Shown piece by piece: positions 8,903 through 20,053 of a DNA stretch of 64,000 nucleotides. Source of the DNA: Eledone cirrhosa. Lineage: Eukaryota; Mollusca; Cephalopoda; Octopoda; Eledonidae. The position numbers and the translations under genes were made by a program. The first letter of the stretch is position 1. Each line of letters begins with the position of its first letter. The stretch covers positions 201,989,696-202,053,695 of the forward strand of contig OZ024740.1 of assembly GCA_964016885.1 (NCBI GenBank), in the 5' to 3' direction. The notes beneath the pieces were generated by a model. The model had not been told where the DNA came from. It saw only the letters and a program-made list of their open reading frames with translations, and did no database searches.

Positions 8903-9174
8903 ATAGCTCTGTGCCAATGTTCTCCAGTGCTTGAGCTTTTCTGTTCATGAGAGACTTGGTAGCCAAGATAATTTCTTCTTTTTCTGGTGGTGTTGTACAG
9001 GGTGGTCCGAAAGTTTTGTCACCCCCTACCAAAAAGTAATGAGAAACAGTTTATGTTCCCATCACAGTATCCATGTATGCCTGTTTGTTCATTCTTGTCA
9101 TCATCTTCAACGATTTGTCTGCCTCGTTTTATAGCAGTTTGCATTTCTCTTGAAGTTTCTCTAACATGGCTTCT

Positions 9175-9388
9175 TTAACCCTTTATCATTTACATTACTC
9201 TTTATTTACTATTATATTTTCACAGTAAAGGCTTTACCTCACATAAAATTAATCTATGAGATTTTGATATTGTTTATTTTGAGAACAATACCTTAACATC
9301 AGTATGAGTGGTCAATTAAAACCAGTTTAAACAGAAAGAGGTAAGAGAATTCAACTGGATACGGCTGGTTTAAATGTTATAGGGTTAA
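9175..9388. mobile_element. TTAA-flanked MITE (piggyBac-like), copy 2
   Basis: TTAA occurs at 9175-9178 and 9385-9388, with termini CCCTTTATCATTTA and TAAATGTTATAGGG. Its interior is collinear with copy 1. Confidence 0.8.
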
Positions 9389-10307
9389 GGCTCTTATGCT
9401 TTTGATGGTTTCCATGTGTCTGCTGTGATCCATTCCTTTCTCTTCTGCATAGTTCTCAGGCTGTGGAAGTCTTTCATTCTGATTTTCCACTGGTGTGGAA
9501 GTCATTCATTCTGATTTGCTCCTAATTTCTGTTGAGATCATCTAAGTCTGACTATATATGATCCTTCATATCTGCCTAAGCTTGGAACAGATGAAGGACA
9601 AATACCTTTATAGAGTTGGGTAGTTTCATGAAACCAGAGCTGGTTTTAGAAGGATTGGTATAAAAAGGGTTAAAAATGATATTTTATTTTCTGTAAGTAA
9701 TTTTAAGAAATACATATAGCATTTATTTTATCCCTTCTGTGACACTAGAGCCCTTGCATTTCCCTTCCTTGTCTGTCTTCATAACCACAACATATACTTG
9801 AATATTCAATGTAACTTTGAGTAGTTTTTATTATATATGTTCAATATTTGAATAAACTTTGGATTCATTTATGAAATAAATATGCTTTTAGTTATTTTAA
9901 AGTATTTATGAAGAGATATTTGAAAAGATTGATAACTCCCCTCATTATCTTTTGTAGATAAATATATATTATATTAGCATTTTGAATATATATTGTAGAT
10001 TGATATATATTATATAAGCATTTTGAAACATTTAATTACTCACATTAACCTTTTGTTTTCAATATAGTGTGAAAGTCTTCAAGTTTATTCCTCTTTACAG
10101 AATTGGGTAGAAGTTAATTAATAAACCTATTTGCTTAATTGGATAGTCAAGCAGTCTTTGTAAGGTTTCTTTCTTAGTGAATAACACTATTCTAATCTGA
10201 TAATTATATTTTTCTCAATTGTAAATGTACTTTAGAGAGGAAAAAATCAAAATCATATTTTTTATATTTAGTGTCTTCAATACTTATTTAAAATATAGTA
10301 TAGAACA
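9389..10307. other. AT-rich spacer, no gene recognised
   Basis: A partly duplicated motif TGTGGAAGTC-TTCATTCTGATTT occurs at 9465-9490 and 9493-9520. No coding exon is supported. Confidence 0.5.
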
Positions 10308-10385
10308 GAGGTTCTCAAAGTGGGCACTACTGCCCCCTTGGGGCATTGAGAAGGTCCAGGGGGTGCTGGGCCTAAGGGGGCAGTG
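10308..10385. mobile_element. hAT-type terminal fragment
   Basis: CAGAGGTTCTCAAAGTGGGC followed by ACTGCCCCCTTGGGGCATTG resembles the CAGxGGTTCTCAA termini and nearby GC-rich stem of many animal hAT elements. Only one end is clear. Confidence 0.45.
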
Positions 10386-10849
10386 GTAGAGGTGATATAA
10401 TAGTATATTAAATATCAAATGATACATAGTATATATAAATATAGTAAAATAAAAAATATATAATATTTATTTATACATAGTATATATTATATTATTTATT
10501 ATAAATTGACAATTTTATTAATTACATATTTTTTACAATTTGCATGTAGGTAGATCTGTCTGGAAATAGGGTTGGGGGCACCGACTGTATTATGTGAGAA
10601 CATATATGACAAAAGTACTTTCTGTGAAATGAAACATTGTTACAAACTGATTTATTTGGACTATTGTCCTCATATTGGCTGCAAAGTAATGTTTGTTTGA
10701 AAATTTCCTCCTTTACAGGAAATAATTCCATTTAAACATTGTATTGTTTATTTATAATATTTCAATTCTCTGTTTGTTGGTTCTGCTGTGTTTAAACCAT
10801 ACTGAAAAAAAACTACCATACTTGATGACATATAAGACTCACTTTTTTA
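10386..10849. other. Very AT-rich spacer, no gene recognised
   Basis: TATA-rich sequence at 10400-10540. Short ORFs on both strands at 10522-10965 show no known domain. Confidence 0.5.
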
Positions 10850-10864
10850 TGAAAAAGGTTTTAA

Positions 10865-11155
10865 AAATACCATCTATTTTTCCATGCTTGTACAAGGTAG
10901 ATGAGATGAGGGTGAGGATTATCCCCATCGTGGGTTTTCTGACTGGACACCCTTCCTATCACTAACCACTTTACAGCATAGACTGTGTGTATTTTATTAT
11001 GCCGTCAGCACTAGAGATGTTATCTGTCAGGACTTAAGTCTCTCCTCTATACTTTATCAGTTATAATTTAGAGTGACTGCTCTCCTAGACAGGTTGCCTT
11101 CTCTACAGCTTACAGAATCCACACCATCCCAGTGCAGTCCAATAAATAACTATTT
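10865..11155 (-). mobile_element. SINE-family repeat, copy 1
   Basis: It starts with CATCTATTTTTCCATGCTTG and includes CTGACTGGACACCCTTCCTA, both of which are SINE-body motifs also present at 14278-14400. The right part (ACTAGAGATGTTATCTGTCA ... TCAGTTATAATTTAGAGTGA) recurs at 11541-11700. Confidence 0.6.
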
Positions 11156-11209
11156 ATTCTAGAGTGACTGCCTTCTCTGCAGCTTATGGAGCTCACACCT
11201 AGTCCAATA

Positions 11210-11290
11210 GTATATATATATATATATATATATCATCATCATCATTTTTCCAAGCTCACATGGGTTGGCTGGGACATTTTGAGGCAGTGT
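11210..11290 (-). mobile_element. (TA)n plus ATC-tailed SINE core fragment
   Basis: (TA)n at 11212-11232 is followed by CATCATCATCATTTTTCCAA and CTCACATGGGTTGG. Confidence 0.55.
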
Positions 11291-11540
11291 TTTATGGCTT
11301 GATGTTCTTTTTGATATCAGCCGTTTTAGCCATTTTCTTTTGACATGCAAGGATATGGTGTACCTATCCTAAACCAGATACACACATGTATGTATATACA
11401 TATATATGCACAACATTTATATACATGGATCTTACATGTGAAGTTGAGCTACATGTTTCAATAACATTATATGCTTACCTATCATTCCACAAATTTTTTT
11501 CCTAATGATCTCTGCTGAAATGGACTTTTCAGTGTGGAAT

Positions 11541-11700
11541 GGATACATTTTATTGTGCCACTTGTACTAGAGATATTGTCTGTCAGGGCATAAGTATCTC
11601 TTCTACCCTGTGTCAGTTATAATTCAGAGTGACTGCTCTCCCAGATGGATTGCCTTCCCTTACAACTTATGGAGTCCATGTCTCCACTGTACTATAATGA
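11541..11700 (-). mobile_element. SINE-family repeat, copy 2
   Basis: ACTAGAGATATTGTCTGTCA, TCAGTTATAATTCAGAGTGA and CTGCTCTCCCAGA align with 11008-11150 of copy 1. Confidence 0.6.
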
Positions 11701-11764
11701 TCTTATATGCCATCAAATATAATACATTATTTTTTTAAAATACTCAAACAGAAATAATGTTTCT

Positions 11765-11984
11765 TTAACCCTTTAGCATTTATATTACTCTATATTTATT
11801 ATTGTATTTTCACGGTAATGACTTTATCTCTCATAATTTATCTCACATAATATTGAATCTATGAGATTTTGATGTTATTTATATTGAGAACAACATCTAA
11901 ACATTGGTATGAGCGGCAGGTTACAGCCAGTTTGAACAGAAAGAGGTGAGAGAATTCAAGCCAGTTTAAATGCTAAAGGGTTAA
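11765..11984. mobile_element. TTAA-flanked MITE (piggyBac-like), copy 3
   Basis: TTAA occurs at 11765-11768 and 11981-11984, with termini CCCTTTAGCATTTA and TAAATGCTAAAGGG as a perfect 14-bp inverted pair. This is the best-preserved copy. Confidence 0.85.
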
Positions 11985-12439
11985 GGTTCCCCATGCCCTA
12001 TACAGAAATAATTCCATTGAAAAATGGTGTTGTTTCATTGTATATTTTTATATCTGTTGGTTCTGCAGTATTCTTGAAATGTTGAGAAATTTTGTTATAT
12101 TCCTGTACTATATATTTCTATAATCTGTTGGTTCTGCTGTATTTATAAAATATTGAGAAATTAATAAAAATGGATGATTAAAGTACATTGATTTTTTTTT
12201 TTTTTTTTCTTTTCTGTTTGCTTCAGTTACTAATACGTGTTTCAATCAAGGAAATAGTAGCTATCAAGAATCAAAGGAAACAACTTTAAATGCACTCTTC
12301 AGAAAGTACTATTTCTTATATATATCATTTTTAATCACCTGCTCCCCCCTCCCCTTCCCAATTTACTGTATGCTTGCTGCTTCTTTAAATCATTTTCCAT
12401 AAACAATACGCTTTATTTGTCAGCTAAAAAATTTTATAT
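11985..12439. other. Spacer, no gene recognised
   Basis: A T16 run lies at 12190-12208. A diverged duplication (ATCTGTTGGTTCTGC) occurs at 12052 and 12124, and related sequence lies near 10770. Confidence 0.5.
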
Positions 12440-12715
12440 CTGACAATTTCTATGCTGGTTGTTAACATACACCAAATATATATATATTTGTATCTTAATA
12501 ACTTCTATGTCTTCGAATACTCTTTGGTTGTTAATATATACCAAATATAACTTTACATCCAATAACCATGTTCTTTAAATACTCTCTGGTTCTCCACATA
12601 AACTACATATGTAAATCTTAATCTAAACAACTGTTTCATCACATACTCTCTTGTAGTCAGCAAAAATCAAATATATCATTTTATATCTGATAATTTCTGT
12701 TTTTAAATAGAATAT
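12440..12715. repeat. Decayed ~80-bp tandem repeat
   Basis: Blocks containing GGTTGTTAA(C/T)ATA-ACCAAATATA, then TATATCTGATAA or ACATCCAATAACC, then TACTCTCTGGTT, recur three to four times with heavy divergence. Confidence 0.45.
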
Positions 12716-13164
12716 TTATCCTTAATTTTATGAGAAAACCTATCTTTGTTGCTGCTATGATCAGTTTCTTTGTAACTTGTGATGGAAAATATATCAAACT
12801 GTGTCTTATTGCACTGTTTGGATACTTAGTAACCATTTAGTTTCCTCTTTGCAAGGCTCTTTATTTCAAATTCCCTTAAAATGTAGTTTTACTGTCTCAA
12901 ATCATCAATTTAAGAATTATCAAACTTATTTTTAAGAACTTTATTTTCTAGCTTCTTGGTTGGTGACTTTGTATATGCTTGTATACACTGACACCCACAT
13001 CTACAAATTACAATAGGTGCAGACATTAGAGAAGGGCTTCACCAAGCTTAAAATGCCTACAGTGGCACCCCTATGACTCCATCAGTTCAAAGCAAAACAA
13101 AATGTGTTCTTCCCTAACTGGTTTATATTTATATTTGTGACAAAATATCCACATTTATGTGTAA
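12716..13164. other. Spacer, no gene recognised
   Basis: No exon or element is recognised. Confidence 0.5.
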
Positions 13165-13232
13165 ATTTTTTGTTGTAGTGCACCCGAGCACTGTACACAA
13201 TAATTTCATTATCATCATTATTATTATCATTA
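13165..13232 (+). mobile_element. LINE 3' end with ATT/ATC tail
   Basis: TGTTGTAGTGCACCCGAGCA and CTGTACACAATAATTTCATT match the inverse of 25-58, then run into an (ATT/ATC)n tail. This is the same LINE family as 1-290, on the plus strand. Confidence 0.6.
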
Positions 13233-13850
13233 CTGCTATCTTTTATAATTCCTTGAGAGAAATGTTGAAATTTCAATGTTTTACCAGACACAATGTAACA
13301 TTTAGTCATTTGATTCACTTTTACATGTGCCATTGTTTGAAATTTTATTTGCGGGATTGGCTGACTTTGTTTATTTTGTATTAAACTTCTTTCCTGTGAC
13401 TTACATAAAATCACCTTAGTGTTCCCTTACTCCCATTAAGAATTCATTGTATTCTGGAGTCCGAGCAGCTTCTGTGTGTAAACCCCAACTATAATTTTCT
13501 CAATCAAGTAAAACTTCCCTTTGCTCAAACAATATTTTTTCAACTTTGTTTCCAATCAACTTCTCCTCATAAGTCAAACCATTTCGACCAATTCCCTTCA
13601 ACTATTTCCCTCACTTTTTACATAATTTGGAAATTTTTGCAAGGTACTTCTACAACCTACAGACCTTAAAAATTATAGGATCTGAAATCAATTAAGTCAT
13701 TTATCATGTTGAAGGCTCATCATTTCCCTACCTTCATTCCCCCTCCTTCTTTGTGTGTGTGTGTCACCAACCCCCTCTCTATATATATACATACATATCA
13801 AGGCACTTGTATGATTAATGAGGGAACCCAAATGCAGAAAATAACTAATA
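13233..13850. other. Spacer, no gene recognised
   Basis: A TG/CTCT-rich microsatellite patch lies at 13750-13790. ORFs at 13082-13414 on both strands show no domain. Confidence 0.5.
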
Positions 13851-13990
13851 ATAATCAATTGCTATAAATAATAATAGCTTTAAAATATTGGACTAAATAC
13901 CCCTTTGAATAGAAAAAAGTGGCCAGTAGCTGCTTCTCTGTAGTGACTACTGGCCACATTTCCTAAAGCTGTTGTTATTTATAGCAATCG
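13851..13990. mobile_element. Palindromic MITE-like element
   Basis: Outer arms AATCAATTGCTATAAATAAT and GTTATTTATAGCAATCGATT are inverted, and inner arms GTGGCCAGTAG (13919-13930) and CTACTGGCCAC (13947-13957) form a second stem. The left side carries about 30 extra bases between the two stems. Confidence 0.65.
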
Positions 13991-14112
13991 ATTGTGGTTA
14001 TAGTTATTTTCTGTATATATATATATACATACATACACCACATACTGTTCATGGTCAGAAGTGGTGAGATCTTATTTCAAGATGCTGAACTTCACAAAGG
14101 AACACAAATGGA

Positions 14113-14118
14113 GAGAAG

Positions 14119-14160
<42 letters not shown>

Positions 14161-14210
14161 CATCATCATCATCATCATCATCATTGTTTAACGTCCATCT
14201 TCCACGCTTG
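14113..14210 (-). mobile_element. (AT)n plus ATC-tailed SINE core fragment
   Basis: (AT)n at 14120-14158 precedes (ATC)n at 14160-14183 and GTTTAACGTCCATCTTCCAC, GCTTGC. The fragment stops at another (TA)n. Confidence 0.6.
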
Positions 14211-14277
14211 CATATATATATATATATGTGTGTGTGTGTCTGTGTGTGTGTAGATATATATGTATGTATGTATGTAT

Positions 14278-14627
14278 CATCATCATCATCATCATTTCAT
14301 TTTACGTCCACTTTTCCCTGCTTGCAAGGGTGGGACGGGAACTGATTCTGGCTTAATTTCTACAGCTGGATGCCCTTCCTAACACCAACCTCATTTACAG
14401 TGAGTACTGGGTGCTTTTTTTGCCATGGCACCTCCACGACCACTTTGCAGTGGAATGATAGGGACCCCAGTCCCTATCATCTCATTTCTACAGCTGAGTA
14501 AACTGGAGCAATGTGAAATAAAGTGTCTTGCTCAAGGAAACAACACATCACCCAGTCTGAGAATTGAACTCACAACCTTTCGATTGCAAGCTTTGCCAAT
14601 GCTCTAACCACTAAACCATGTGCCTTC
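14278..14627 (-). mobile_element. Near full-length tRNA-derived SINE (minus strand)
   Basis: Read inversely, it has a tRNA-like head at 14627-14560 (GGCACATGGTTTAGTGGTTAG as A-box region; GGTTGTGAGTTCAATTCTC as B-box region), a body with TTGAGCAAGACACTTTATTTC, a segment TAGGAAGGGCATCCAGCTGT, and a CCATGCAAGC-type end before an (ATG)n tail. The length of about 350 bp and its repeated pieces at 8160, 10865, 15185 and 63880 mark it as the master architecture in this window. Such tRNA-related SINEs are known from octopus. Confidence 0.8.
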
Positions 14628-14631
14628 ATGT

Positions 14632-14690
14632 ATATATATACTCATATATATATATATATATATGAGTATATATATATAGACACACACACA
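14632..14690. repeat. (TA)n / (CA)n microsatellite with inverted symmetry
   Basis: TATATATACTCATATATATA and TATATGAGTATATATATA form an inverted pair around 14655, followed by CACACACACACA. Confidence 0.85.
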
Positions 14691-14877
14691 CATACATTCA
14701 TTTTGTTAAGGTTAAATAGTGAGTCTTGTTACTCTGTAGTTTTGCCTGTTTATCGTAGGGTCATCAGATTGTTTGTCTATCTAACTATTTATTTGTTTAT
14801 ATGTCTGCCTGCCTATCAAACTATCGTTGTATACCTCTATTTGTCTGTCTATCTGTCTACCTAACTATCTATCTATC

Positions 14878-14960
14878 ATGTTAATTCATGAGCAGGCTAT
14901 TCCATTGATCATACTACTTGAATACTCATCATTAAAACCGACAGAGTTCCATTCCATAAA
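14878..14960 (+). mobile_element. SINE 3' fragment
   Basis: GTTAATTCATGAGCAGGCTA, TTCCATTGATCA and ATACTCATCATTAAAACCGA align with 1143-1205 of the plus-strand SINE. Confidence 0.55.
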
Positions 14961-15184
14961 TTAATTGTATTCTGGCAGAGTCCATCTTATTTGAAGTTAT
15001 ATCTAATGAGCATCTAAAGCCTGTTTTGGTAGAGTCCATCTCATTCCAAGTTAAATCTATATAAGGATCTGAAGTCTACACTGAACATTAATGAATTGAG
15101 CCAGCATGTGGTTAGGTGTATTGACCATGTACTCATAGATAGATCATGTAGTAATTGTTTCTACTTTAGGCACAAGGCCAGAAA

Positions 15185-15345
15185 TTACTCAGTACATTAC
15201 TGGTACTTTATTTTATCAACCCCGTAAGGATGAAAGGTAAAGTTAATCTCGACGGGATTTGAACTCAGACCATAAAGGGACGTAACTATGCTAGAAAGCA
15301 TGACGTCCAACCCTCTACCGATAACTGCCAATTCACCGCCCTTAG
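15185..15345 (-). mobile_element. tRNA-derived SINE (minus strand)
   Basis: Inverted, it reads GGCGGTGAATTGGCAGTTAT, TCTGAGTTCAAATCCCGTCG, TTTACCTTTCATCCTTACGG and AAGTACCAGTAATGTACTGA. This is the head, B-box, body and tail order of the family also present at 17105 on the plus strand. Confidence 0.8.
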
Positions 15346-16205
15346 ATAGATCATGTAATAATGTTTTGATATCAAACATCAACTACCCATTTGGTAGATT
15401 AAGCCTTTGTTCAATTAAATGACATCAACAAAAACAGACTTCGGATTATGATCATTGGGTGAAGAAGTGCTAGACGTTCAGTGTTGAAGAGGAAGGCCAA
15501 CGATGACATGGGGAGAAGTGGTGAAGCTGAACCTCAAGAAACTGAACCTGACAAAGGAAGGCAACAAGTAGTGAAAAGAACTTTTCTAACCCATGCCAAC
15601 AAGGAAAAATGGATATAAAATTATATAATCTAGTCAGAATATGGTTCATCAACTAACCCAGTGAATTTTCCAGATTTCCATTCTTGTTCACAAAATGAAT
15701 TGTCTATTTTCATACTTTCATTTACATCTAAGCATTCTGATTAAGAAAAAATAGTTTAAAAGCTACTATATTTTCCAGCATCAAAGACATTTTTTTTCCT
15801 GAAATATGTCATGAAAATTTACAATGTTCTAGACCTAGAGGACAACAGTTACATTAACTCTTAATGTCCTGACCCACATGAATCATATTGGCAAGACATT
15901 CTTGAAAAGTTCAAAACAGCACTATGACTGTACCACATTAAAAATTAAAGTCTTTACTCTAATATTGCAAATTTTCACAGTTATCTGCCCACTAGTTAGG
16001 ATACTATTTCTATTTCGTGCTCCAGCCGACAGGCTGAGGTCATGTTGGGGTATCACAAGATGCTAAGAGTTTAAAAGTGTTGAAACCTTGTTTTGTTTTG
16101 TTCTTTTGTTGTTGTTTAACAATTTGTTTTTCAAATTTTGAAGTCAAAATCGAGGTGCATCTTTTAATGCCCAGAAATATGGTAATAACTAAAGAAATCA
16201 TCCTT
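15346..16205. other. Spacer with SINE-tail remnant, no gene recognised
   Basis: ACCCATGCCAACAAGGAAAA near 15590 is the SINE core motif in plus orientation. AAAACAGCACTATGACTGTA at 15922 has a diverged partner at 17830 (AAAACAACATTGTAACTGCA). No coding exon is supported. Confidence 0.5.
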
Positions 16206-16371
16206 TTAACCCTTTAGCATTCACATAATATCAAATCTATGAGATTTTGAAAGTATTTATTTTGAGAACAATACCTTAACATCAGTATGAGTGGCCAGTT
16301 ACAGCCAGTTTCAACAGAAAGAGGTAGAGAATTCTGGCCAGTTTTGGCCGGTTTGAACATTAACGGGTTAA
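16206..16371. mobile_element. TTAA-flanked MITE (piggyBac-like), copy 4
   Basis: TTAA occurs at 16206-16209 and 16368-16371. The left terminus CCCTTTAGCATTCA and right terminus GAACATTAACGGG are retained. It is internally shorter (166 bp) than copies 1-3. Confidence 0.75.
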
Positions 16372-16679
16372 TACTCTATCAGGAATTTTTTCAATACATA
16401 ATGTTTTTCAACATTACAACATCATGAGATTTTAAATTATATGATGAATTATTTTTTATATCATTTTCTATATATATTATATATATAAATATGGATTCTA
16501 TTTTTGTCTGTAATCTGATATTTTAAGGTATACAAATAACCTTTTTATGTTATGAATTCAGTAATTTAATTACTCTTATATCTAAATGGGTCTCAGGTTT
16601 ATTTTTTGCTTTTTAATATATATTTTCATATATATTCATTATTATCAATCTACCTTTTTTTTTCTGTTTGTTTATGTGA
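16372..16679. other. AT-rich spacer, nothing recognised
   Basis: No exon or element is recognised. Confidence 0.5.
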
Positions 16680-16805
16680 AAGCATGTGACCCAGAGGCTA
16701 AGGTGTTGGATTCACAATCATAAGGTTGTGAGGTCAACTACCAGATTGAGCAACATGTGTCCTTGAACAAAACTATTTTACATTGCTTCAGATCACTCAG
16801 CCAGA
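16680..16805 (+). mobile_element. tRNA-derived SINE head (plus strand)
   Basis: GCATGTGACCCAGAGGCTAA, GATTCACAATCATAAGGTTG, TGAGGTCAACTACCAG and AACATGTGTCCTTGAACAA follow the head and early body of the 14278 family with mutations in the B-box. Confidence 0.6.
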
Positions 16806-16945
16806 GAAAGCCTTTGCCTTTCTCTTTTTTTTTTCTCAAATGTTTCTGAAAACATTTTAAAAACCAGCCATGTCTCCTCTATGGGTAATAGTTGAGAAGA
16901 AAACTAGGTAACCCTTAGAGATTAAAAAAATTGGACATTATATAT

Positions 16946-17026
16946 ACATGATGTCCCCAAAAATGTATACATACTTCAACAGCATTCTAATCAAAGTGTG
17001 TATACATTTTGGGGGGGACACCCTGT
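16946..17026. mobile_element. Mariner-type MITE, 81 bp
   Basis: The inverted termini ACATGATGTCCCCAAAAATG plus TATACATACTT and AAGTGTGTATACATTTTGGG plus GGGGACACCCTGT are flanked by TA-rich sequence consistent with a TA duplication. The ACAGGGTGTCCCxAAAATGT-type terminus is common to mariner-like elements. Confidence 0.7.
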
Positions 17027-17104
17027 ATATATATATATATATATATGTTTTTGTATTCATATTTTCATTCTTTAACCATTTGAATAATACTTAGGCAGGG
17101 TTTT

Positions 17105-17335
17105 ATTATCAAATGAGGGGTGGATTGGCAGTACGGATAGAATTTGGACAAAAGGCTGATATATTTAGTTGACTTTCAACCTTCAAAATTCAAATCTCAC
17201 CAAGGTCAATTTTGCCTTTCATCCTTCTGAGATTGATAAAAAAAAAATAAAGTACCAGTTATATACTGGGTTGATATAATTCACTTTCCCCTTCCCCTAA
17301 ATTGCTGGCCCTGTACCAATGTTAGAAAGAATTAT
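17105..17335 (+). mobile_element. tRNA-derived SINE (plus strand)
   Basis: GGATTGGCAGTACGGATAGA, AATTCAAATCTCACCAAGG, TTTTGCCTTTCATCCTTCTG, AAGTACCAGTTATATACTGG and TTGATATAATTCACTTTCCC follow the head, B-box, body and tail of the 15185 family. Confidence 0.8.
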
Positions 17336-17589
17336 CAAATGAGATATAATAAACATGGTTAATAAATATCACAAAATAAAACCCATTTTTATATATATTG
17401 ATATTCAATCTTTTCATTGGTTGTGATTATTGATTTTGTCAGTTTTTATCAACGTGTTCAATATATTTACTATATTTCTGTGATCATATTAAACCAATTT
17501 CTAAAAAACTCATATTTTGTTGTATTTTCTTATTTCTGTTATGTTCATCAAAAGATGTTGGAAATACTTCATAAGTAGTTATGAAAAAA

Positions 17590-17789
17590 CTAAATATTCT
17601 ATATATACTATTATATTTTCAAAGTAAAGGCTTTACCTCACATAATATTGAATCTATGAGACTTTGGTATTATTTATTTTGAGAACAATACCTTAATATC
17701 AGTATGAGCGGCCATTTACAGCCAGTTTGAACAGAAAGAGGTGAGAGAATTCTAGCCGAATATAACCGGTTTAAATGCTAAAGGGTTAA
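17590..17789. mobile_element. TTAA-type MITE, copy 5 (left end lost)
   Basis: The right end TAAATGCTAAAGGG with TTAA (17786-17789) is intact. The left terminus is replaced by AT-rich sequence. The interior matches copies 1-3. Confidence 0.75.
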
Positions 17790-18049
17790 TGCATGAAACT
17801 GCATTAGCATTACATCCTTAGAAAGTATAAAACAACATTGTAACTGCATCACATTAGAGATTTTAGTTTTTATTTTAGTTTACTGCACATATTCATATTT
17901 CATAATCTGTTCACTAATAAATATGCAACAAACCCATTTAAAAATATTTTCTGCTCAACCATTACAGGATGTTAAGTATTAAGGCCATGTTCCTTGCTAA
18001 AGCAAGAGTTTGCCTTGCAAGCCTCATGACAAGCTTTTTCATTTTGTTG

Positions 18050-18209
18050 TAATTAAGTCACATAATATCTAATCTATGAAATTTTTATATTATTTATTTT
18101 GAGAACAATACCTTAACATCAGTATAAGCAGACGATTATGGCCAATTTGAACTGAAAGAGGTGAGAAAATTCTGGCCAGATTCCGTAGGTTTAAATGCTA
18201 AAGGGTTAA
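18050..18209. mobile_element. TTAA-type MITE, copy 6 (left end lost)
   Basis: The right end TAAATGCTAAAGGG with TTAA (18206-18209) is intact. The left end is truncated near GTCACATAATATCTAATC. Confidence 0.75.
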
Positions 18210-18261
18210 ATGATACTTTCCTCATTCATTAAAGGTAAGTATTTTCTACAGTGACTACAAG

Positions 18262-18362
18262 TTTGGTGTTTCATTAGACACAAGGTCTATTTTAACAAGG
18301 TATGGTGTTTCATTAGACACAAGGTCTATTTTAACAAGGTATGGTGTTTCATTGGACACCTG
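18262..18362. repeat. 39-bp tandem repeat, 2.6 copies
   Basis: Units at 18262, 18301 and 18340 share GGTGTTTCATTAGACACAAG and GTCTATTTTAACAAGG. The third is cut off at the LINE 3' junction region. Confidence 0.9.
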
Positions 18363-18379
18363 GTATAATTAATATATAT

Positions 18380-20053
18380 TTCTATTTATTGCAACGAGGG
18401 CGCAAAAGAAGGGGACAAATACAAGGGGGGAGTTTACACAAAAAGGCGAGTAAAGAAAACAAATAACAAATATAAAATTAACAATAAAGTCCTCAATAGG
18501 GAGGAGGCGTTTTGGGGGGGTCGCACACACACCCGAAAAAAGTGTGCAACCCTTCTCCTCAGGAGCACAAAGAGAGGGTGCTCCCTCGTTCCTTCATCTT
18601 TTCCATCTACCTGCTGATGTAGAGAGAAGGCCCATTCACATGGGCCATTCTCGCCACTTTCACCCACCTTTCATAAAAACTACTGGGGTGGAGCACCTCT
18701 CTCTCCATCCTGATCCTTCTTCCGAAATGATATCGGAAGAAACGGATCAGTTGTTGGCCAGAGAGAAAGGTGATTGACCTCAGTCCTTTCAGACGCGTCC
18801 ACCATACAACCTCTTTCGCCATGGCTTTTACGCACAGAAACACCGCCTCTCCTTCATTTTTGAAGGGGGGGAGGCAGCTTAATCGTTACAATGGGTTCGG
18901 TGGTCAACCGAATCGGTCTCACCCGTGATAGCAGTCGTTCGACATAGCCCCACAGATCGACTACGCCCGAGCAGTGTACCAATGCGTGTGCAATGGTTTC
19001 CTCGTCACACACGAATCTGGGACAGATCTTTTTGGCGGGGTCCCTACCCGGACGCCCGTGTCTGTAGAGCTTTTCTCGAACGGGTAGAGCCCCTCGATAG
19101 CACTGCCAGGCTAGGGACTTCTGGAAGTTGTCCATAGGTCCCGGGCTGAATGTCCTACCGAACAGGCTGGCCAGTTCGTTTTCCTCCATGTCTAGGGCTT
19201 CTCCAAGGGCGTTGTCGCACCTGCTGCATACCAGCCCTCTATAGAATGACGAGGTGGAGTCTCCACTGATAACCGGGTCCACTTGCCAGAGGGCCGTGAG
19301 CGCCTGGGCACACTCAGTGTGCCAGGCGCCCAGTTTTCTCGGTCTTTGCTTGACCCAGGATTGCAGCTCGGTGAGTGAGATGAGTCTGGGAAAAGTTCAT
19401 CTCACAAACGGAGCCCACACCGGTTGACCGGTGAGGAATACGTGGAGGTGCCGTAGCCTTAATGCGTGTTTACGCATCATTAGCCACGGCATCCCCAGCC
19501 CTCCTTTCGAAGGGTGTTGACAGCAGATGGATCTCCTCACCAAAGGAATTGGAAGAGTGCGCGCTCCATCTTGGTGAGGGTTTCCCTTGGGCAAGGCACA
19601 ACGGTCAGGCGGTAGTAGATGACGGACACTATATAGGTGTTCGCCACCTCCGCCCGACCTTTTAGGGATAGTTTGCAACTGGCCCACTTCTGAGTCAGTG
19701 CAAACACCCTGTTCGTAACCTCACTCCAGTTCTTCTCCACCTGGAGGTCTGGTCCGAACCAGACCCCGAGCAACTTCACCGGGCCCTCCGTCCAGCGTCC
19801 GACGACGCCATCAAGGGCATCAGTTTGCCCCTCCACGTGCCGAGTTGCAAACCAATCGAATTGTCCCGGTTCAGCTTAGCCCCTGTAAACCTTTCGTACT
19901 CCTCCAGTAAGGTGCCGACCGCCCCGATTTCGGAGGCCGTCGACACCATTACTGTCACGTCATCGGCGTAGGCCGACACCGCTTTCCGCAATCCCTGTTC
20001 CAAAGGGATGCCCTGCAACAACTCCAACTTCCGCAGCAGTGGCTCGAGAGTCA
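18380..20053 (-). mobile_element. LINE copy A, 5'-truncated (Tx1-like family)
   Basis: This is the minus-strand 3' part of the retrotransposon family that fills this window. Its 3' end (GCAATAAATAGAAA read on the minus strand) lies at 18380. Its 5' truncation falls within the reverse transcriptase gene at 20053 and joins minisatellite sequence directly. Residue choices (YADDVTVMVSTASEIGA, GAKLNRDNSIGLQLGTW) place it closest to copy F. Confidence 0.85.
18607..20053 (-). pseudogene. ORF2 remnant of LINE A (RT motif C to C-terminus)
   Basis: The remnant begins in the palm of the reverse transcriptase: MTLEPLLRKLELLQGIPL, then the catalytic motif C as AYADDVTVMV at about 19960. The thumb/linker GPVKLLGVWFGPDLQVEKNW and ALFQFLW follow. 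The C-terminal zinc-binding segment is present as C-PRFVCDEET-x3-H-x3-HC at about 18960-19030. It ends at IRMEREVLHP...GPSLYISR and a stop at 18607. The sense frame is broken at about 19805 (insertion/deletion after RGKLMP), at about 19545, between 19397 and 19282, and again near 18850. Endonuclease and RT motifs A and B are missing, so no protein function is possible. Confidence 0.85.

Noticed and set aside
8990..9050. ACAGGGTGGTCCGAAAG as a mariner terminus
   Set aside because: Only one side is visible; no inverted partner or transposase was found nearby.
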